Below are positions 43,425 to 53,191 of a stretch of DNA of 64,000 nt, one piece after another. Origin of the DNA: Candidatus Faecousia excrementipullorum (GTDB lineage Bacteria; Bacillota; Clostridia; Oscillospirales; Oscillospiraceae); assembly GCA_018712825.1 (NCBI GenBank), contig DVGG01000046.1, forward strand, positions 37,344 to 101,343, in the 5' to 3' direction. Under the pieces are notes generated by a model. The model was not told the DNA's origin. It made no database searches and was given only the letters and a program-made list of their open reading frames with translations. A program made the position numbers and the translations under genes. The first letter of the stretch is position 1; each line of letters begins with the position of its first letter.

Positions 43425-44879
43425 ATGGTCTCGAACGAAAAACTCAATCTTACCATGCTTTGCGATTTTTACGAATTAACCATGGGCAACGGTTATTTTG
43501 AAAATGGATTCAAAGACCGGATCTGCTACTTTGATGTATTCTTCCGTCAGTGCCCGGATGGGGGCGGTTTTGCCATTGCCGCCGGCCTGGAGCAGATTAT
43601 TGATTATATCAAGAACCTCCACTTTGCCCCGGAGGATATTGCATACCTCAGAAGCCGCAACCTGTTTTCTGAAGGATTCCTTTCCTACCTGGAAAACTTC
43701 CGTTTTACCGGCGATATCTGGGCAGTGCCGGAGGGCACACCCATTTTCCCCAAGGAGCCCATTATGGTGGTGCGGGCTCCGGCCATTGAGGCCCAGCTGA
43801 TTGAGACCTTTATCCTTCTGTCCATCAACCATCAGAGCCTGATTGCCACCAAGGCCAACCGGGTGGTGCGGGCTGCGGAAGGACGGACGGTGCTGGAGTT
43901 TGGTTCCCGCCGGGCTCAGGGTGCGGATGCAGCCATCCTGGGAGCAAGAGCGGCCTACATCGGCGGCTGCAACGGCACCGCCTGCACCATCTCAGACCAG
44001 CTCTACGGCGTTCTGGCAGGAGGCACCATGGCCCATTCCTGGGTCCAGATGTTTGACACGGAGTATGAGGCTTTCAAGACCTACTGCCAGCTCTATCCCC
44101 ACAATGCCACATTGCTGGTGGATACCTACAATACCCTCCAGTCCGGTTTGCCCAATGCCATCCGGGCCTTCAACGAGGTGCTCAAACCCCTGGGCATTAC
44201 CAAGTGCGGCATCCGTATGGACTCCGGCGACATGGCATACCTGTCCCGGAAAGCCCGGAAGATGCTGGATGAGGCGGGGTGGACCGAGTGCCAGATTTCC
44301 GTATCCAACGCTCTGGACGAGTACCTGATTGAGAACCTGCTCCATCAGGGGGCAAAAATCGATATGTTCGGCGTGGGCGAGCGGCTGATTACCGCCAAGA
44401 GCGAGCCGGTGTTCGGCGGCGTGTATAAGCTGGTGGCGGTGGAAAAGAACGACGGCACCATCGTTCCCAAGATCAAGATTTCCGAGAATATCGGCAAGAT
44501 TACCAACCCCCACTTCAAGAAGCTGTACCGCTTCTATGGCAACGATACGGGCAAAGCCATTGCGGACTATATGTGTCTTTACGATGAAACCGTGGACGAT
44601 TCCGGAGAAATGGAAATTTTTGACCCGGAAGCTACCTGGAAGACCAAGACCGTTTATAATTTCACCGCCCGGCAACTGCTGGTTCCCATTTTCAAGGGCG
44701 GACAGCTGGTGTATCAGTGCCCGGATTTGCAGCAGGTGCGAAAGTATTGCCTGGAGCAGGTGGATACTTTGTGGGACGAGGTCAAGCGCTTTGACAATCC
44801 CCATACCTATTATGTGGATTTGTCCCAGAAGCTCTGGGACATCAAGAACGACTTGCTGCGGAACCACGGCGAACAATGA
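43425..44879 (+). CDS. pncB: Nicotinate phosphoribosyltransferase
   Basis: A 484-residue NAPRTase. The N-terminal LTMLCDFYELTMGNGYF, the FGSRRAQGADAA motif, the active-site histidine in GGTMAHSWVQMFDTE and the IRMDSGDM phosphate-binding segment are all present. It converts nicotinate and PRPP to NaMN for NAD synthesis. ATG 43425 has GAGGTG six bases upstream, preferred over GTG 43416. It overlaps a membrane-protein gene by 4 bp. Together with the nicotinamidase-like gene at 25616 it could complete a nicotinamide salvage route. Confidence 0.95.
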   Translation: MVSNEKLNLTMLCDFYELTMGNGYFENGFKDRICYFDVFFRQCPDGGGFAIAAGLEQIIDYIKNLHFAPEDIAYLRSRNLFSEGFLSYLENFRFTGDIWAVPEGTPIFPKEPIMVVRAPAIEAQLIETFILLSINHQSLIATKANRVVRAAEGRTVLEFGSRRAQGADAAILGARAAYIGGCNGTACTISDQLYGVLAGGTMAHSWVQMFDTEYEAFKTYCQLYPHNATLLVDTYNTLQSGLPNAIRAFNEVLKPLGITKCGIRMDSGDMAYLSRKARKMLDEAGWTECQISVSNALDEYLIENLLHQGAKIDMFGVGERLITAKSEPVFGGVYKLVAVEKNDGTIVPKIKISENIGKITNPHFKKLYRFYGNDTGKAIADYMCLYDETVDDSGEMEIFDPEATWKTKTVYNFTARQLLVPIFKGGQLVYQCPDLQQVRKYCLEQVDTLWDEVKRFDNPHTYYVDLSQKLWDIKNDLLRNHGEQ

Positions 44880-45394
44880 AAACGACCCAGGCAAAGGCCG
44901 TCGCTGTGGGAGGCGTATTTGCAGCCATGGCGGTGGTGATACAGGGGCTGGGCGGTCTGGTACCCGTTGCCACCTTCGTTCTGCCGGTGCTGTGTATGTT
45001 TCTGGAATGCGTGGTTCTACGGATTTGCGGGAAACGGCTGACCTGGGCCTGGTTTGGAGCTGTGGCTGTTCTGGGCCTGTTGGTATGCCCGGATAAGGAA
45101 TCGGCCATGCTGTTTCTGCTGCTGGGCTATTATCCCATTATAAAACCCGGCCTGGACCGGCTGCCTCTTTCCTGGCTCTGGAAGCTTCTGCTGTTTCAGT
45201 GTGTGGTGGCCGTTGCCTACCTGATTCTCATTTACCTTATGGGAATGGAGCAGCTGATACAGGAGTATATGGGGCTCGGACTGTGGTTTTTCGGAGCTAT
45301 GCTTCTGATGGGGAATGTGACCTTCCTGCTTCTGGATAAGGCACTGGACCGTTTTCTTAAAATCAGCAGAACAGGAAAAACAAGGAAGTTTTGA
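44876..45394 (+). CDS. Multi-pass membrane protein coupled to pncB
   Basis: A 172-residue protein with five to six TMs (AVAVGGVFAAMAVVIQGLGGLVPVATFVLPVLC and others). The opening MKTTQAKAVAVGGVFAAMAVV and small size recall ECF-transporter substrate-binding S components. It overlaps the pncB stop (ATGA). A vitamin (niacin) uptake role is therefore plausible but unproven; the sequence does not clearly match NiaX. Confidence 0.6.
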   Translation: MKTTQAKAVAVGGVFAAMAVVIQGLGGLVPVATFVLPVLCMFLECVVLRICGKRLTWAWFGAVAVLGLLVCPDKESAMLFLLLGYYPIIKPGLDRLPLSWLWKLLLFQCVVAVAYLILIYLMGMEQLIQEYMGLGLWFFGAMLLMGNVTFLLLDKALDRFLKISRTGKTRKF

Positions 45395-45405
45395 AAGGCA
45401 TGGCT

Positions 45406-45651
45406 ATGGAAGACCGGTGGACGCTGTATATGATAGAGTGTGCCGACGGCACCTTCTATACGGGAATTGCCCGGGACCTGGAGAGAAGGCTTTCCCAGCA
45501 CGGTACGCCCCGGGGAGCCAAATACACCAGAGGCCGGGGCCCTTTCCGCCTGCGGTATACGGAAACCGACCTGACCCATTCCCAGGCCCTTTCCCGGGAG
45601 CGGCAAATCAAGACCCTGTCCCGGCAGGAAAAAGAAAATCTTTGGAAATAA
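45406..45651 (+). CDS. GIY-YIG nuclease-family protein (UPF0213/YhbQ type)
   Basis: An 81-residue single-domain protein: LYMIECADGTFYTGI (the GIY-YIG region), catalytic-type Arg in DLERRLSQH, and a C-terminal Glu in ALSRERQIKTL. ATG 45406 is chosen for AAAGG seven bases upstream; ATG 45400 is too close. Relatives are small proteins implicated in DNA repair with poorly known substrates. It follows the membrane protein with little spacing. Confidence 0.88.
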   Translation: MEDRWTLYMIECADGTFYTGIARDLERRLSQHGTPRGAKYTRGRGPFRLRYTETDLTHSQALSRERQIKTLSRQEKENLWK

Positions 45652-45655
45652 AATA

Positions 45656-45703
45656 CACCGGCAGCAGTTCCTGGAAAGCAGGGACTGCTGCCGGTGCTTT
45701 TTA
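45656..45703. terminator. Terminator between GIY-YIG gene and yibE/F
   Basis: An 18-bp stem (45656-45673 with 45679-45696, one G-U pair) around GAAAG is followed by CTTTTTACTTTT. It serves the plus-strand genes and lies just after the minus-strand yibE/F stop. Confidence 0.8.
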
Positions 45704-46870
45704 CTTTTCTGTACGCTTGAAAGCACAGGCGGAAATGAGAGCGGTCAGGGGAATGGACAGTATCACACCGATGCTGCCTGCCACGGCGCTGATCAGTTCG
45801 ATGGAGAAGAAGGAGGAACTGATAAACTGGTGGAAGGAGAGGTTCAATGTGGAGAAATACAAAATGAGGGTAAAGCTGCTGCCCAGGAAGGCAAGAATCA
45901 GGGTGTTGGTCATGGTACCCACCATGTCCCTGCCGATGTTCATACCGGAGCGGAACAGTTCCTTCCGGGAGAGGTTGGGATTGGCATTGCTTACCTCGCA
46001 CAGAGAGGAGGCCAGTCCCATGGTCACGTCCAGAACCGCGCCCAGAGTGCTGATCATAATGCCGCCCACCAGCAATCCCCGGATTCCGATGGAGGAACCG
46101 GCCTGCCGCAGCTGCAAAAGAGGCTCCACATCCGTCATCCGCAGACCGTCAATTTTGCAAAGCCATTGAGCCACCAGCCCGAAAACCATTGCCAGCAGGG
46201 TTCCGGAGACGGCTCCCAGCATGGCGCAGATGGTTTTCTTCTGAATTCCTCCCAGAATGGTGAGGGTGACGACGGCAATATAGGTGCAGCAAAGAAATAC
46301 GGTGGGCAGGGTGGAAAAGCCCTTCTTTAACCCGGGAATGAGCAGGAAGAACAGCACTGCCAGGGTGAAGAACAGCCCCACCAGGGATTTGGCGCCGGTC
46401 TTTCCCCCTACTGCAACGGCGGCAATCAGGAACAAAACCACAACGATGGTGAGGGGTACAATCCGGTTGTATTCAAATACGGTGGCGGTATGGGTGCCGT
46501 CCTGATAGGTGGAGATGGTGAGTACGGCACTGTCACCCACTTCCAGGGGACCGCCATACAGGGGGCCCACATAGTTGTAAACCTGTAGGGTTTCACCCTT
46601 ATACTGTCCGGAGGTGACTTCCACCAGCATCAGCTGCTCACCCCGCCAGCCTCCGTCATCCACCGGATTCTGGGTGGTATTGTCCGTCAGGATTTCCAGA
46701 ATGGTTCCCGTGTCGTATTCCACATACTCCGCAGGGGCAGGGGAGTCATCTTCTTCCGGCTGCACGACCCAATAGACGGCAGCAAAGAGCACCAGTGCTG
46801 CCAGCAGCACCAGACAGCTGAGTTTGTTTTGGCGCAGCCACACAGCCGGCTGCAATTTTCTCTTTTTCAT
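45701..46870 (-). CDS. YibE/F-family membrane protein
   Basis: A 389-residue protein. It has an N-terminal TM (about 18-38), an external domain to about 150 (GETLQVYNYVGPLYGGPLEVGDSAVL, an OB-like fold), then seven or so TMs with the YibE/F signature AVLDVTMGLASSLCEVSNANP. Related proteins are thought to be transporters or exporters, but no substrate is established. It is divergent from the surface protein gene. The 46871-47091 gap holds promoter-like AT-rich sequence and no gene. Confidence 0.85.
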   Translation of the reverse strand: MKKRKLQPAVWLRQNKLSCLVLLAALVLFAAVYWVVQPEEDDSPAPAEYVEYDTGTILEILTDNTTQNPVDDGGWRGEQLMLVEVTSGQYKGETLQVYNYVGPLYGGPLEVGDSAVLTISTYQDGTHTATVFEYNRIVPLTIVVVLFLIAAVAVGGKTGAKSLVGLFFTLAVLFFLLIPGLKKGFSTLPTVFLCCTYIAVVTLTILGGIQKKTICAMLGAVSGTLLAMVFGLVAQWLCKIDGLRMTDVEPLLQLRQAGSSIGIRGLLVGGIMISTLGAVLDVTMGLASSLCEVSNANPNLSRKELFRSGMNIGRDMVGTMTNTLILAFLGSSFTLILYFSTLNLSFHQFISSSFFSIELISAVAGSIGVILSIPLTALISACAFKRTEK

Positions 46871-47091
46871 AGGGGTTTCCTTTCTGAGATTCGCTTATAG
46901 TAGAAACGATACCATTTCCTGACAGGCCTGTCAAGCCCGTTCCGGGGTTTTGCCCATGCCGTTGGTAAAATTCATGTAATAATTTGGGAAAATATCACAT
47001 CTGCCTATGGATTTTTTACGTGAATTGTTGTATACTGTAAGCATACTATGGTGGGGCGTACGCTCTGTCAAAAGAAAGGAAGGTTTACAAG

Positions 47092-50000
47092 ATGAAAAGA
47101 TCGCTAAAAAGCAGAGTCTTTTCCGGTTTGCTGGCACTGGTCATGATTTTGACCATGCTCCCCATGGGCACGCTGGCGGAAGGCACTGCTACATACACCA
47201 AGATCTCAACTGCAGAAGAGTTGACATCCGGTAAGTATGTGATGATCACCAACACCGGCTATGCCCCGGGTGTTCTGGACGGTGGTTGGATTACAGCTGT
47301 CCAGCCGACAATGAGCGGAGACCAGCTGACAGATCCGGCTGGGGCAGTCTGGGACATTACCGTGACTGAAGGTGGCGTGAAGCTCACTGACAGCAACGGT
47401 GTGACCGTTTCCCCCAAGAATGGGAACACCAACGGAATCAAGTCCGGAGATTATGTGTGGGCGGTTTCCGTGAATGGAAACGGTCAGTTCCGCTTCATGG
47501 GTCAGGGATCTGACACGGTGACGCTGGCCAGTAACACGGATCCCCAATATGGCAATAAATTCCGTGGCTATAAGAATAGCACGGTCAGCAACTACCCCAG
47601 CGACTATCCCTGTGATTTTGTCCTTTATCGGGTAGACGGAGAGACCGGCGGCGAGGTAACACCTCCTGATGAGCCCGAAACCATTACCATCGCTGAGGCT
47701 CTGGCAGCGGCTGATGGAACGGCTGACCTGACAGTCAAGGGTGTTGTAACTCTTCTGGACAATCAGAATGTCTATCTTCAGGACTCCACCGGCGGCATCT
47801 GCGCCAGAATGTCTGCAAAGTTCTCTGACATCTCTCTGGGCGATACGGTCATTGCCACCGGTACCAGAGAAACCTACAACGGCTTGCCTCAGTTGAACAA
47901 CAGCACTTATGAAAAGTCCTCCGGTATGACCCTGAAGGCCAAGACCACCACCATCGGTGCTTTGTCCACAGCAGATATCGGTACCTATGTCACCATCCGA
48001 AACCTGACGGTGACTGAGGTCTACGACAACAATGGTACCTTCAGCAGTCCCAACATCACCTTCCGGGATGATGCCGGTGATACCATTCAGCTTTACAAAG
48101 CTGTGGTAACCAAGAACGATGACGGCAGCTGGCCCATTGCCGTGGACGATGTGGTGACGGTGACCGCAGCGGTCAGCTGTTTCAAGGACACCTTGCAGCT
48201 GCGGAATACCACTTTCGAAGAACTCCAACTGGGCGGCACCCCTGAGGGTCCGTTGGTAGACGGAAATCAGGTTGTCATTTACAATCCTGCCCATAACAAA
48301 GCCCTCTCCGGTACCTATACCGGCTACTACAACAACGGTGTGGATATCACCGTCACCGGTAATCAGGTGACTGGCTTCACCAAAGCGGAAGTCTGGACCG
48401 TTATCGACAACGGGGACGGCACTTGGTCCTTCTCCTATGACGGCAAGAACATTGGCATGGGCGATGACTTTTCCAGCATGCCTCTGGGAGAAAAGAACGA
48501 TAAGTGGGAAGTTATCCAGTTGGAGGACGGTACCTACAATATTAAAAACACCGTCCGCGGCAACTACATGGAGTGGTATGCGGATAAGAACAACTGGAGT
48601 ACATACAATTCCAAGAATGCGGCAACCGACCCGCTGTTCAAGCAGCAGTTCTTCGTGGTAGAAGGGGAAATCAATCCTCCCGAAACCGGTATGCCTGAGG
48701 CGGGAGACAAGGTTGTCCTTTACAACCACAGCGCAGAAGGCGTACTGGCGCTGCAAAGCGACTCTCAGACCATTCTGAACGCTCCCACCACCGTTGAAAA
48801 CGGCCTGGCTGTACCCGGCAACGGCGGCGTGGTATTTACCGTGGAAAAGAACGGGGAGTACTATCGCTTCCATAACGAAACCTTTGGCTACCTGTGCTCC
48901 AACGGCACCGGCAACAATGCTTTCTACGCTACCGAGGCTTCTAACGATGCAGACTGGACCCTGGCTGTTCAGGGCACCGGCTACACCCTGGAGAGCCGTA
49001 CTGCCAAGTTCAACGGCAAGTACAGCCAGTTCCTGGAGTACTATGCCGGAGACTATAAGACCTACAGCATGTATAATGTCACCGACTATGACATTTACAC
49101 CTTCTCCTTCCTGGAAGTGGCAGAGGGCGTGAATGTGGTCGACGGCGTGGTGAACAACCCCACCGTGACCTTCGGCACCATGCAGGATGCAGTGGTTAAT
49201 GTGGAATATTCCGTGTCCTTCACCGTGGACGCCCCCTTTGGCATCAAGACCATTGAGGCAACCTATGGCGGCAAGAAGGCCACCCTCTCCAATGAGAACA
49301 CCACCTATACCTTTACCATCCCTGCCCAGGATATGGTGCCCGGAGAGATGACCATTACCGTAACCGGTACCGACAACAAGGATACCGCCTTCTCCGGCGA
49401 GGTGAAGGTAGAGGTTCTGGACGAGCCGGTAATCACCAAGGTGACCCCTGCTTCCGGCAGCGAAACCCTGGATAACAAGCGGCCCACCATCTCTGCGGAG
49501 ATTGTCAATGCCGGCGAGAACCCCACCGTTACCATGACTGTGGACGGTAAGGATGTCAAGGCTGTTTATGAAAACGGCAAGGTTTCCTACACCCCCGCTG
49601 CTGACATGGCAGACGGCCGGGTAACCGTCACCGTGAAGGTAGCCCGGGCAGACGGCAAGACCGCCGAGAAGTCCTGGAGCTTCACCGTGGGCAAGGCCCA
49701 GTTCCAGCTGTACTTCGGTCAGCTCCACTCCCACACCACCTATTCCGACGGCTCCGGTTCTCTGGAAGAAGCTCTGAACTATGTAAGCAAGCTTCCGGAA
49801 AGCGCCAATGTGGACTTTGTGGCCTTCACTGACCACTCCAACTACTTTGATAAGAGCGGCGACGCCAACCCCGAGGCTGCTCTGTACGATGTATCCCTCA
49901 TGACTGCCTACAGTAAGGAGTTGTGGGACGCCTATAAGGGCGCTATCGCTGCCTTCAACGAGAGTCAGTCCGATGTGATTGCCATCGGCGGCTTTGAAAT

Positions 50001-52800
50001 GACCTGGTCCGGCGGCCCCGGTCACATCAATACCTTCAATACCGCCGGTATTGTTTCCAGAAACAACACTGTTCTGAACAACAAGACCAGCGATGCAGGC
50101 CTGAAGGCTTACTATGACCTGCTGAGCAACTCCGCTCTGGCAGATTCCATCAGCCAGTTCAACCATCCCGGCAGCACCTTCGGCACCTTTGCAGACTTCT
50201 CCTACTGGAATGCCCTGGTGGATACCCGTATCCAGCTGGTTGAGGTTGGCAACGGCGAAGGCCAGATTGGTGCCGGCGGCTACTATCCCAGCTATGAGTA
50301 CTACACCATGGCTCTGGATAAGGGCTGGCATGTAGCACCTACCAACAACCAGGATAACCACAAGGGCAAGTGGGGCAATGCCAACGATGCCCGTGACGTT
50401 ATCCTTACCGACAACTTCACCGAGGAAGGTCTGTACGAGGCAATCCGCAACTATCGTGTGTACTCCACCGAGGACAAGAACCTGGAGATTTACTACACGG
50501 TAAACGGCCAGCAGCTGGGCTCCATCATTGAGGAAGTCCCTGAAAAGCTGGATATCAATGTCCTGGTGAATGACCCCGACGCTTCCGACAGCATTTCCAA
50601 GGTAGAAATCATTGTCAACTCCGGCAAGGTTGCCTATACCTGGGACAACCCCGCTGAGCTGGCTACCGGCAACCTGTCCGTGACTCTGGACCCCACCTTC
50701 TCCTACTACTACGTAAGAGTGACCCAGGGCGACGGCGATCTGGCTGTTACCGCCCCTGTGTGGGTAGGCGAGAGCCTGAAGCTGGGCATCTCCGAGGTTA
50801 CTGCCAGCACCTCCACCCCCGTGACCGGTGAGGAGCTGACCCTCTCCACCAAGCTGTTCAACAGTGAGACCACCGAAGCTACGGTTTCTGCCGTTACCTA
50901 CACCGTAGGCAGCACCGTCCTGGGCGTGGACAAGACTGGCTATACCATTCCTGCTTCCGGTGAGCTGACTGTGGACTTCAAGTGGACTCCCGAAACCGCC
51001 AAGGTTACCAAGATTACCGTTACCGCCATTGTATCCCTGGATGGAGAGGAGTTCACCTTCACCAAGGACATCGAGCTGGACATCCAGGATGCGGATAAGC
51101 TGGTTTATGTGGGCATCGACGCTTCCCACTACAACGAGTATGTAAACGGCAACTACAAGGATTCCATGGGCAACTTCGGTCAGCTGGCGGCGGAATACAG
51201 CGTGCGCACGGTTATCCTCAAAACCAGCGAGGAGCTGATTGCCGCCTGCGGCAATGAGAAGTACAAGGCCATCATCCTGACCGCACCTTCCCGCCGTGAC
51301 GGTACGGCTCTGCGTGACCCGTATCTCAACTACACCGATGCAGAGATTGCGGCTCTGGTTGACTTCAACAAGGCCGGCGGCACCCTGGTTCTGGCAGGTT
51401 GGTCCGACTACTACGAGCATTATTCTTCCTTCCCGGCGGAGGATCACATGGCTGCCCAGCAGAACAAGGTTCTGGAAGCCCTGGGCTCCAGCCTGCGGAT
51501 TGGCGACGATGCCACCAATGACGATGAGCTCAATGGCGGCCAGACCCAGCGTCTTTACTTCTCCACCTACAACTGGGATAACTTCCTGATGGAAGGTGTG
51601 GAGTTCGACGCTGAGAACCCCAACAACAATCTGTATTCCCAGCTGTTCAGCCAGTACGGCGGTGCCTCCATCTACGCTGTGGATGGCAGCGGCAATCCCA
51701 CCACCACCTTGGCCAGCACCGTATCCCCTGTGGTGTTCGGTCATGCCAGCACCTACTCCAAGGATTCGGACAATGACGGCATCGGCGGCGACTCCATGCC
51801 CAAGTATAGCGTGGCTGATGGGGATAACCGGCTGATGGTTCTGGCTACCGAGCAGCTGGAGGGCAGAGGCCTGATCGTGGTATCCGGCGCAGCCTTCATG
51901 TCCAACTTCGAGGTACAGGCTCAGATTGGTGACAATGGTTCCGAGAAGAACTATTCCAACTACAACATCTGCGAGAACCTGATCCAGTACATTAACCCTG
52001 TGGAAATCACTCCCATTCAGCAGGTTCAGGACGAGCCGGAAGAGGGTGTGAAGTTCACCATAGAAGGTGTGGTTACCTCCAACGCCTCCGGTTACGACAA
52101 GAATACCGCATTCTTTGACTGCATCTATCTGCAGGATTCCACCGGCGGTATCAACGCATTCCCGGTGGCCGGCAATTACAAGATTGGTGACATCCTCCGG
52201 ATTACCGGCACCACTTCCTCTTACCAGGGCGAGCGCCAGATCAACGTGACCAGCGTGGAAAAGATCGGGGAAACCACCCCTGTGGCCCCCAAGGAAGTGA
52301 CCGCCAAGCAGATCAACGACGGTTCCGTCCTGGGTCAGCTGGTGAAGCTGAAGGGTACCGTGGTAAGCTTTGAGAAGGCCAATGGCCTGGTGCAGACCAT
52401 CATTGTAAAGGATGCGGCTGGAAATGAAGCCCGTATCTTCATTGACGGCTATATTACCACCGATAAGGATGTAGTAGGTCTGGAAGTGGGCTGCAACATT
52501 GAGGTTGTAGGCTGCGCCTCCTATGACAACTCCTTCGCCGGCGAGCCTGCCCGTATCCGTGTGCGGGATCGTGCCGATGTGGTATGCTCTCCTGCAACCA
52601 CCGAGCCCACCGACCCCACCGAGCCCGGCGAGACCACCCAGCCTACCAAGCCCGGTGAAACCACCCAGCCCACCGATCCCAACGGACCGGACCAAACCGG
52701 TGAGAGCTTTAACCTGGTTCTGGTTATGGTTGCTCTTGTGGTTTCCGCTGCCTGCCTGGTTGCGGTTGTGGTTTTCAGCAAGAAGTATAAAGCCCGTTAA
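47092..52800 (+). CDS. Giant secreted PHP-domain surface protein with OB-fold and glutamine-amidotransferase-like domains
   Basis: 1902 residues. A signal peptide (about 1-28, LALVMILTMLPMGTLA) comes first. Several beta-rich modules follow to about 860, including an OB-like nucleic-acid/sugar-binding-type unit near 195-330 (VKGVVTLLDNQNVYLQDSTGG). A PHP/CehA-McbA-type metallohydrolase domain follows, with HSHTTYSDGS near 878, FTDHSN and H residues in GGPGHINTFN and NQDNHKG. After it come CARDB-like modules (about 1230-1340), a class I amidotransferase-like domain (about 1345-1630), a second OB pair (about 1640-1830), a Pro/Thr linker and a PDQTGES, TM, KKYKAR tail that looks like a variant sortase signal. 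Probably a wall-anchored nuclease or phosphoesterase. Confidence 0.85.
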   Translation: MKRSLKSRVFSGLLALVMILTMLPMGTLAEGTATYTKISTAEELTSGKYVMITNTGYAPGVLDGGWITAVQPTMSGDQLTDPAGAVWDITVTEGGVKLTDSNGVTVSPKNGNTNGIKSGDYVWAVSVNGNGQFRFMGQGSDTVTLASNTDPQYGNKFRGYKNSTVSNYPSDYPCDFVLYRVDGETGGEVTPPDEPETITIAEALAAADGTADLTVKGVVTLLDNQNVYLQDSTGGICARMSAKFSDISLGDTVIATGTRETYNGLPQLNNSTYEKSSGMTLKAKTTTIGALSTADIGTYVTIRNLTVTEVYDNNGTFSSPNITFRDDAGDTIQLYKAVVTKNDDGSWPIAVDDVVTVTAAVSCFKDTLQLRNTTFEELQLGGTPEGPLVDGNQVVIYNPAHNKALSGTYTGYYNNGVDITVTGNQVTGFTKAEVWTVIDNGDGTWSFSYDGKNIGMGDDFSSMPLGEKNDKWEVIQLEDGTYNIKNTVRGNYMEWYADKNNWSTYNSKNAATDPLFKQQFFVVEGEINPPETGMPEAGDKVVLYNHSAEGVLALQSDSQTILNAPTTVENGLAVPGNGGVVFTVEKNGEYYRFHNETFGYLCSNGTGNNAFYATEASNDADWTLAVQGTGYTLESRTAKFNGKYSQFLEYYAGDYKTYSMYNVTDYDIYTFSFLEVAEGVNVVDGVVNNPTVTFGTMQDAVVNVEYSVSFTVDAPFGIKTIEATYGGKKATLSNENTTYTFTIPAQDMVPGEMTITVTGTDNKDTAFSGEVKVEVLDEPVITKVTPASGSETLDNKRPTISAEIVNAGENPTVTMTVDGKDVKAVYENGKVSYTPAADMADGRVTVTVKVARADGKTAEKSWSFTVGKAQFQLYFGQLHSHTTYSDGSGSLEEALNYVSKLPESANVDFVAFTDHSNYFDKSGDANPEAALYDVSLMTAYSKELWDAYKGAIAAFNESQSDVIAIGGFEMTWSGGPGHINTFNTAGIVSRNNTVLNNKTSDAGLKAYYDLLSNSALADSISQFNHPGSTFGTFADFSYWNALVDTRIQLVEVGNGEGQIGAGGYYPSYEYYTMALDKGWHVAPTNNQDNHKGKWGNANDARDVILTDNFTEEGLYEAIRNYRVYSTEDKNLEIYYTVNGQQLGSIIEEVPEKLDINVLVNDPDASDSISKVEIIVNSGKVAYTWDNPAELATGNLSVTLDPTFSYYYVRVTQGDGDLAVTAPVWVGESLKLGISEVTASTSTPVTGEELTLSTKLFNSETTEATVSAVTYTVGSTVLGVDKTGYTIPASGELTVDFKWTPETAKVTKITVTAIVSLDGEEFTFTKDIELDIQDADKLVYVGIDASHYNEYVNGNYKDSMGNFGQLAAEYSVRTVILKTSEELIAACGNEKYKAIILTAPSRRDGTALRDPYLNYTDAEIAALVDFNKAGGTLVLAGWSDYYEHYSSFPAEDHMAAQQNKVLEALGSSLRIGDDATNDDELNGGQTQRLYFSTYNWDNFLMEGVEFDAENPNNNLYSQLFSQYGGASIYAVDGSGNPTTTLASTVSPVVFGHASTYSKDSDNDGIGGDSMPKYSVADGDNRLMVLATEQLEGRGLIVVSGAAFMSNFEVQAQIGDNGSEKNYSNYNICENLIQYINPVEITPIQQVQDEPEEGVKFTIEGVVTSNASGYDKNTAFFDCIYLQDSTGGINAFPVAGNYKIGDILRITGTTSSYQGERQINVTSVEKIGETTPVAPKEVTAKQINDGSVLGQLVKLKGTVVSFEKANGLVQTIIVKDAAGNEARIFIDGYITTDKDVVGLEVGCNIEVVGCASYDNSFAGEPARIRVRDRADVVCSPATTEPTDPTEPGETTQPTKPGETTQPTDPNGPDQTGESFNLVLVMVALVVSAACLVAVVVFSKKYKAR

Positions 52801-52812
52801 TTATCCAATTGG

Positions 52813-52843
52813 TTGGAGGCTCCTTCGGGAGCCTCCAATTTTA
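52813..52843 (+). terminator. Terminator after the surface protein gene
   Basis: TTGGAGGCTCC (52813-52823) pairs with GGAGCCTCCAA (52828-52838) around a TTCG tetraloop, followed by TTTTA. Confidence 0.85.
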
Positions 52844-52871
52844 CCCAAAGGCAACCCCTGAAAATGCAGGA

Positions 52872-52900
52872 TTGACAAAAGGCAGGATTTATAATAGAAT
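52872..52900 (+). promoter_or_regulatory. acpP promoter
   Basis: TTGACA (52872-52877), 17-bp spacer, TAGAAT (52895-52900). ATG 52942 follows 41 bp later with AGGAGG upstream. Confidence 0.75.
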
Positions 52901-52941
52901 ACTACTGTTATAGAGATTACTGCCGTTAGGAGGTAATAGAT

Positions 52942-53163
52942 ATGTATGATAAGTTAGTTGCCTATGCCGCCAAGCAGCTGGAGCTGGACCCGCAGGACAT
53001 TACGCCGGACAGCACCTTCGAGAGCCTGGGCATTGATTCTCTGGATATCGTAGAGATGATTATGGACCTGGAATCCGAGCTGGGCGTGGAACTGGAGATG
53101 GAGGATCAGAAGATTACCACCTTCCAGGAACTGGCAGACTTTATCGAGTCCAAGACCAATTAA
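52942..53163 (+). CDS. acpP: Acyl carrier protein
   Basis: A 73-residue acidic helical protein with the phosphopantetheine attachment site in GIDSLDIVEMIMDLE (Ser of DSL). Length and charge fit AcpP of fatty-acid synthesis. Other fatty-acid genes are not adjacent. It has its own promoter and lies directly before the SRP RNA, so read-through could produce both. Confidence 0.93.
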   Translation: MYDKLVAYAAKQLELDPQDITPDSTFESLGIDSLDIVEMIMDLESELGVELEMEDQKITTFQELADFIESKTN

Positions 53164-53191
53164 AAAACCTTATTGCAGCAAACCGGCTTGT

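Noticed and set aside
47206..52695. A 1829-residue minus-strand frame opposite the surface protein
   Set aside because: The plus-strand frame has a signal peptide, catalytic motifs, anchor and ribosome site. The minus frame has none of these and reflects codon bias.
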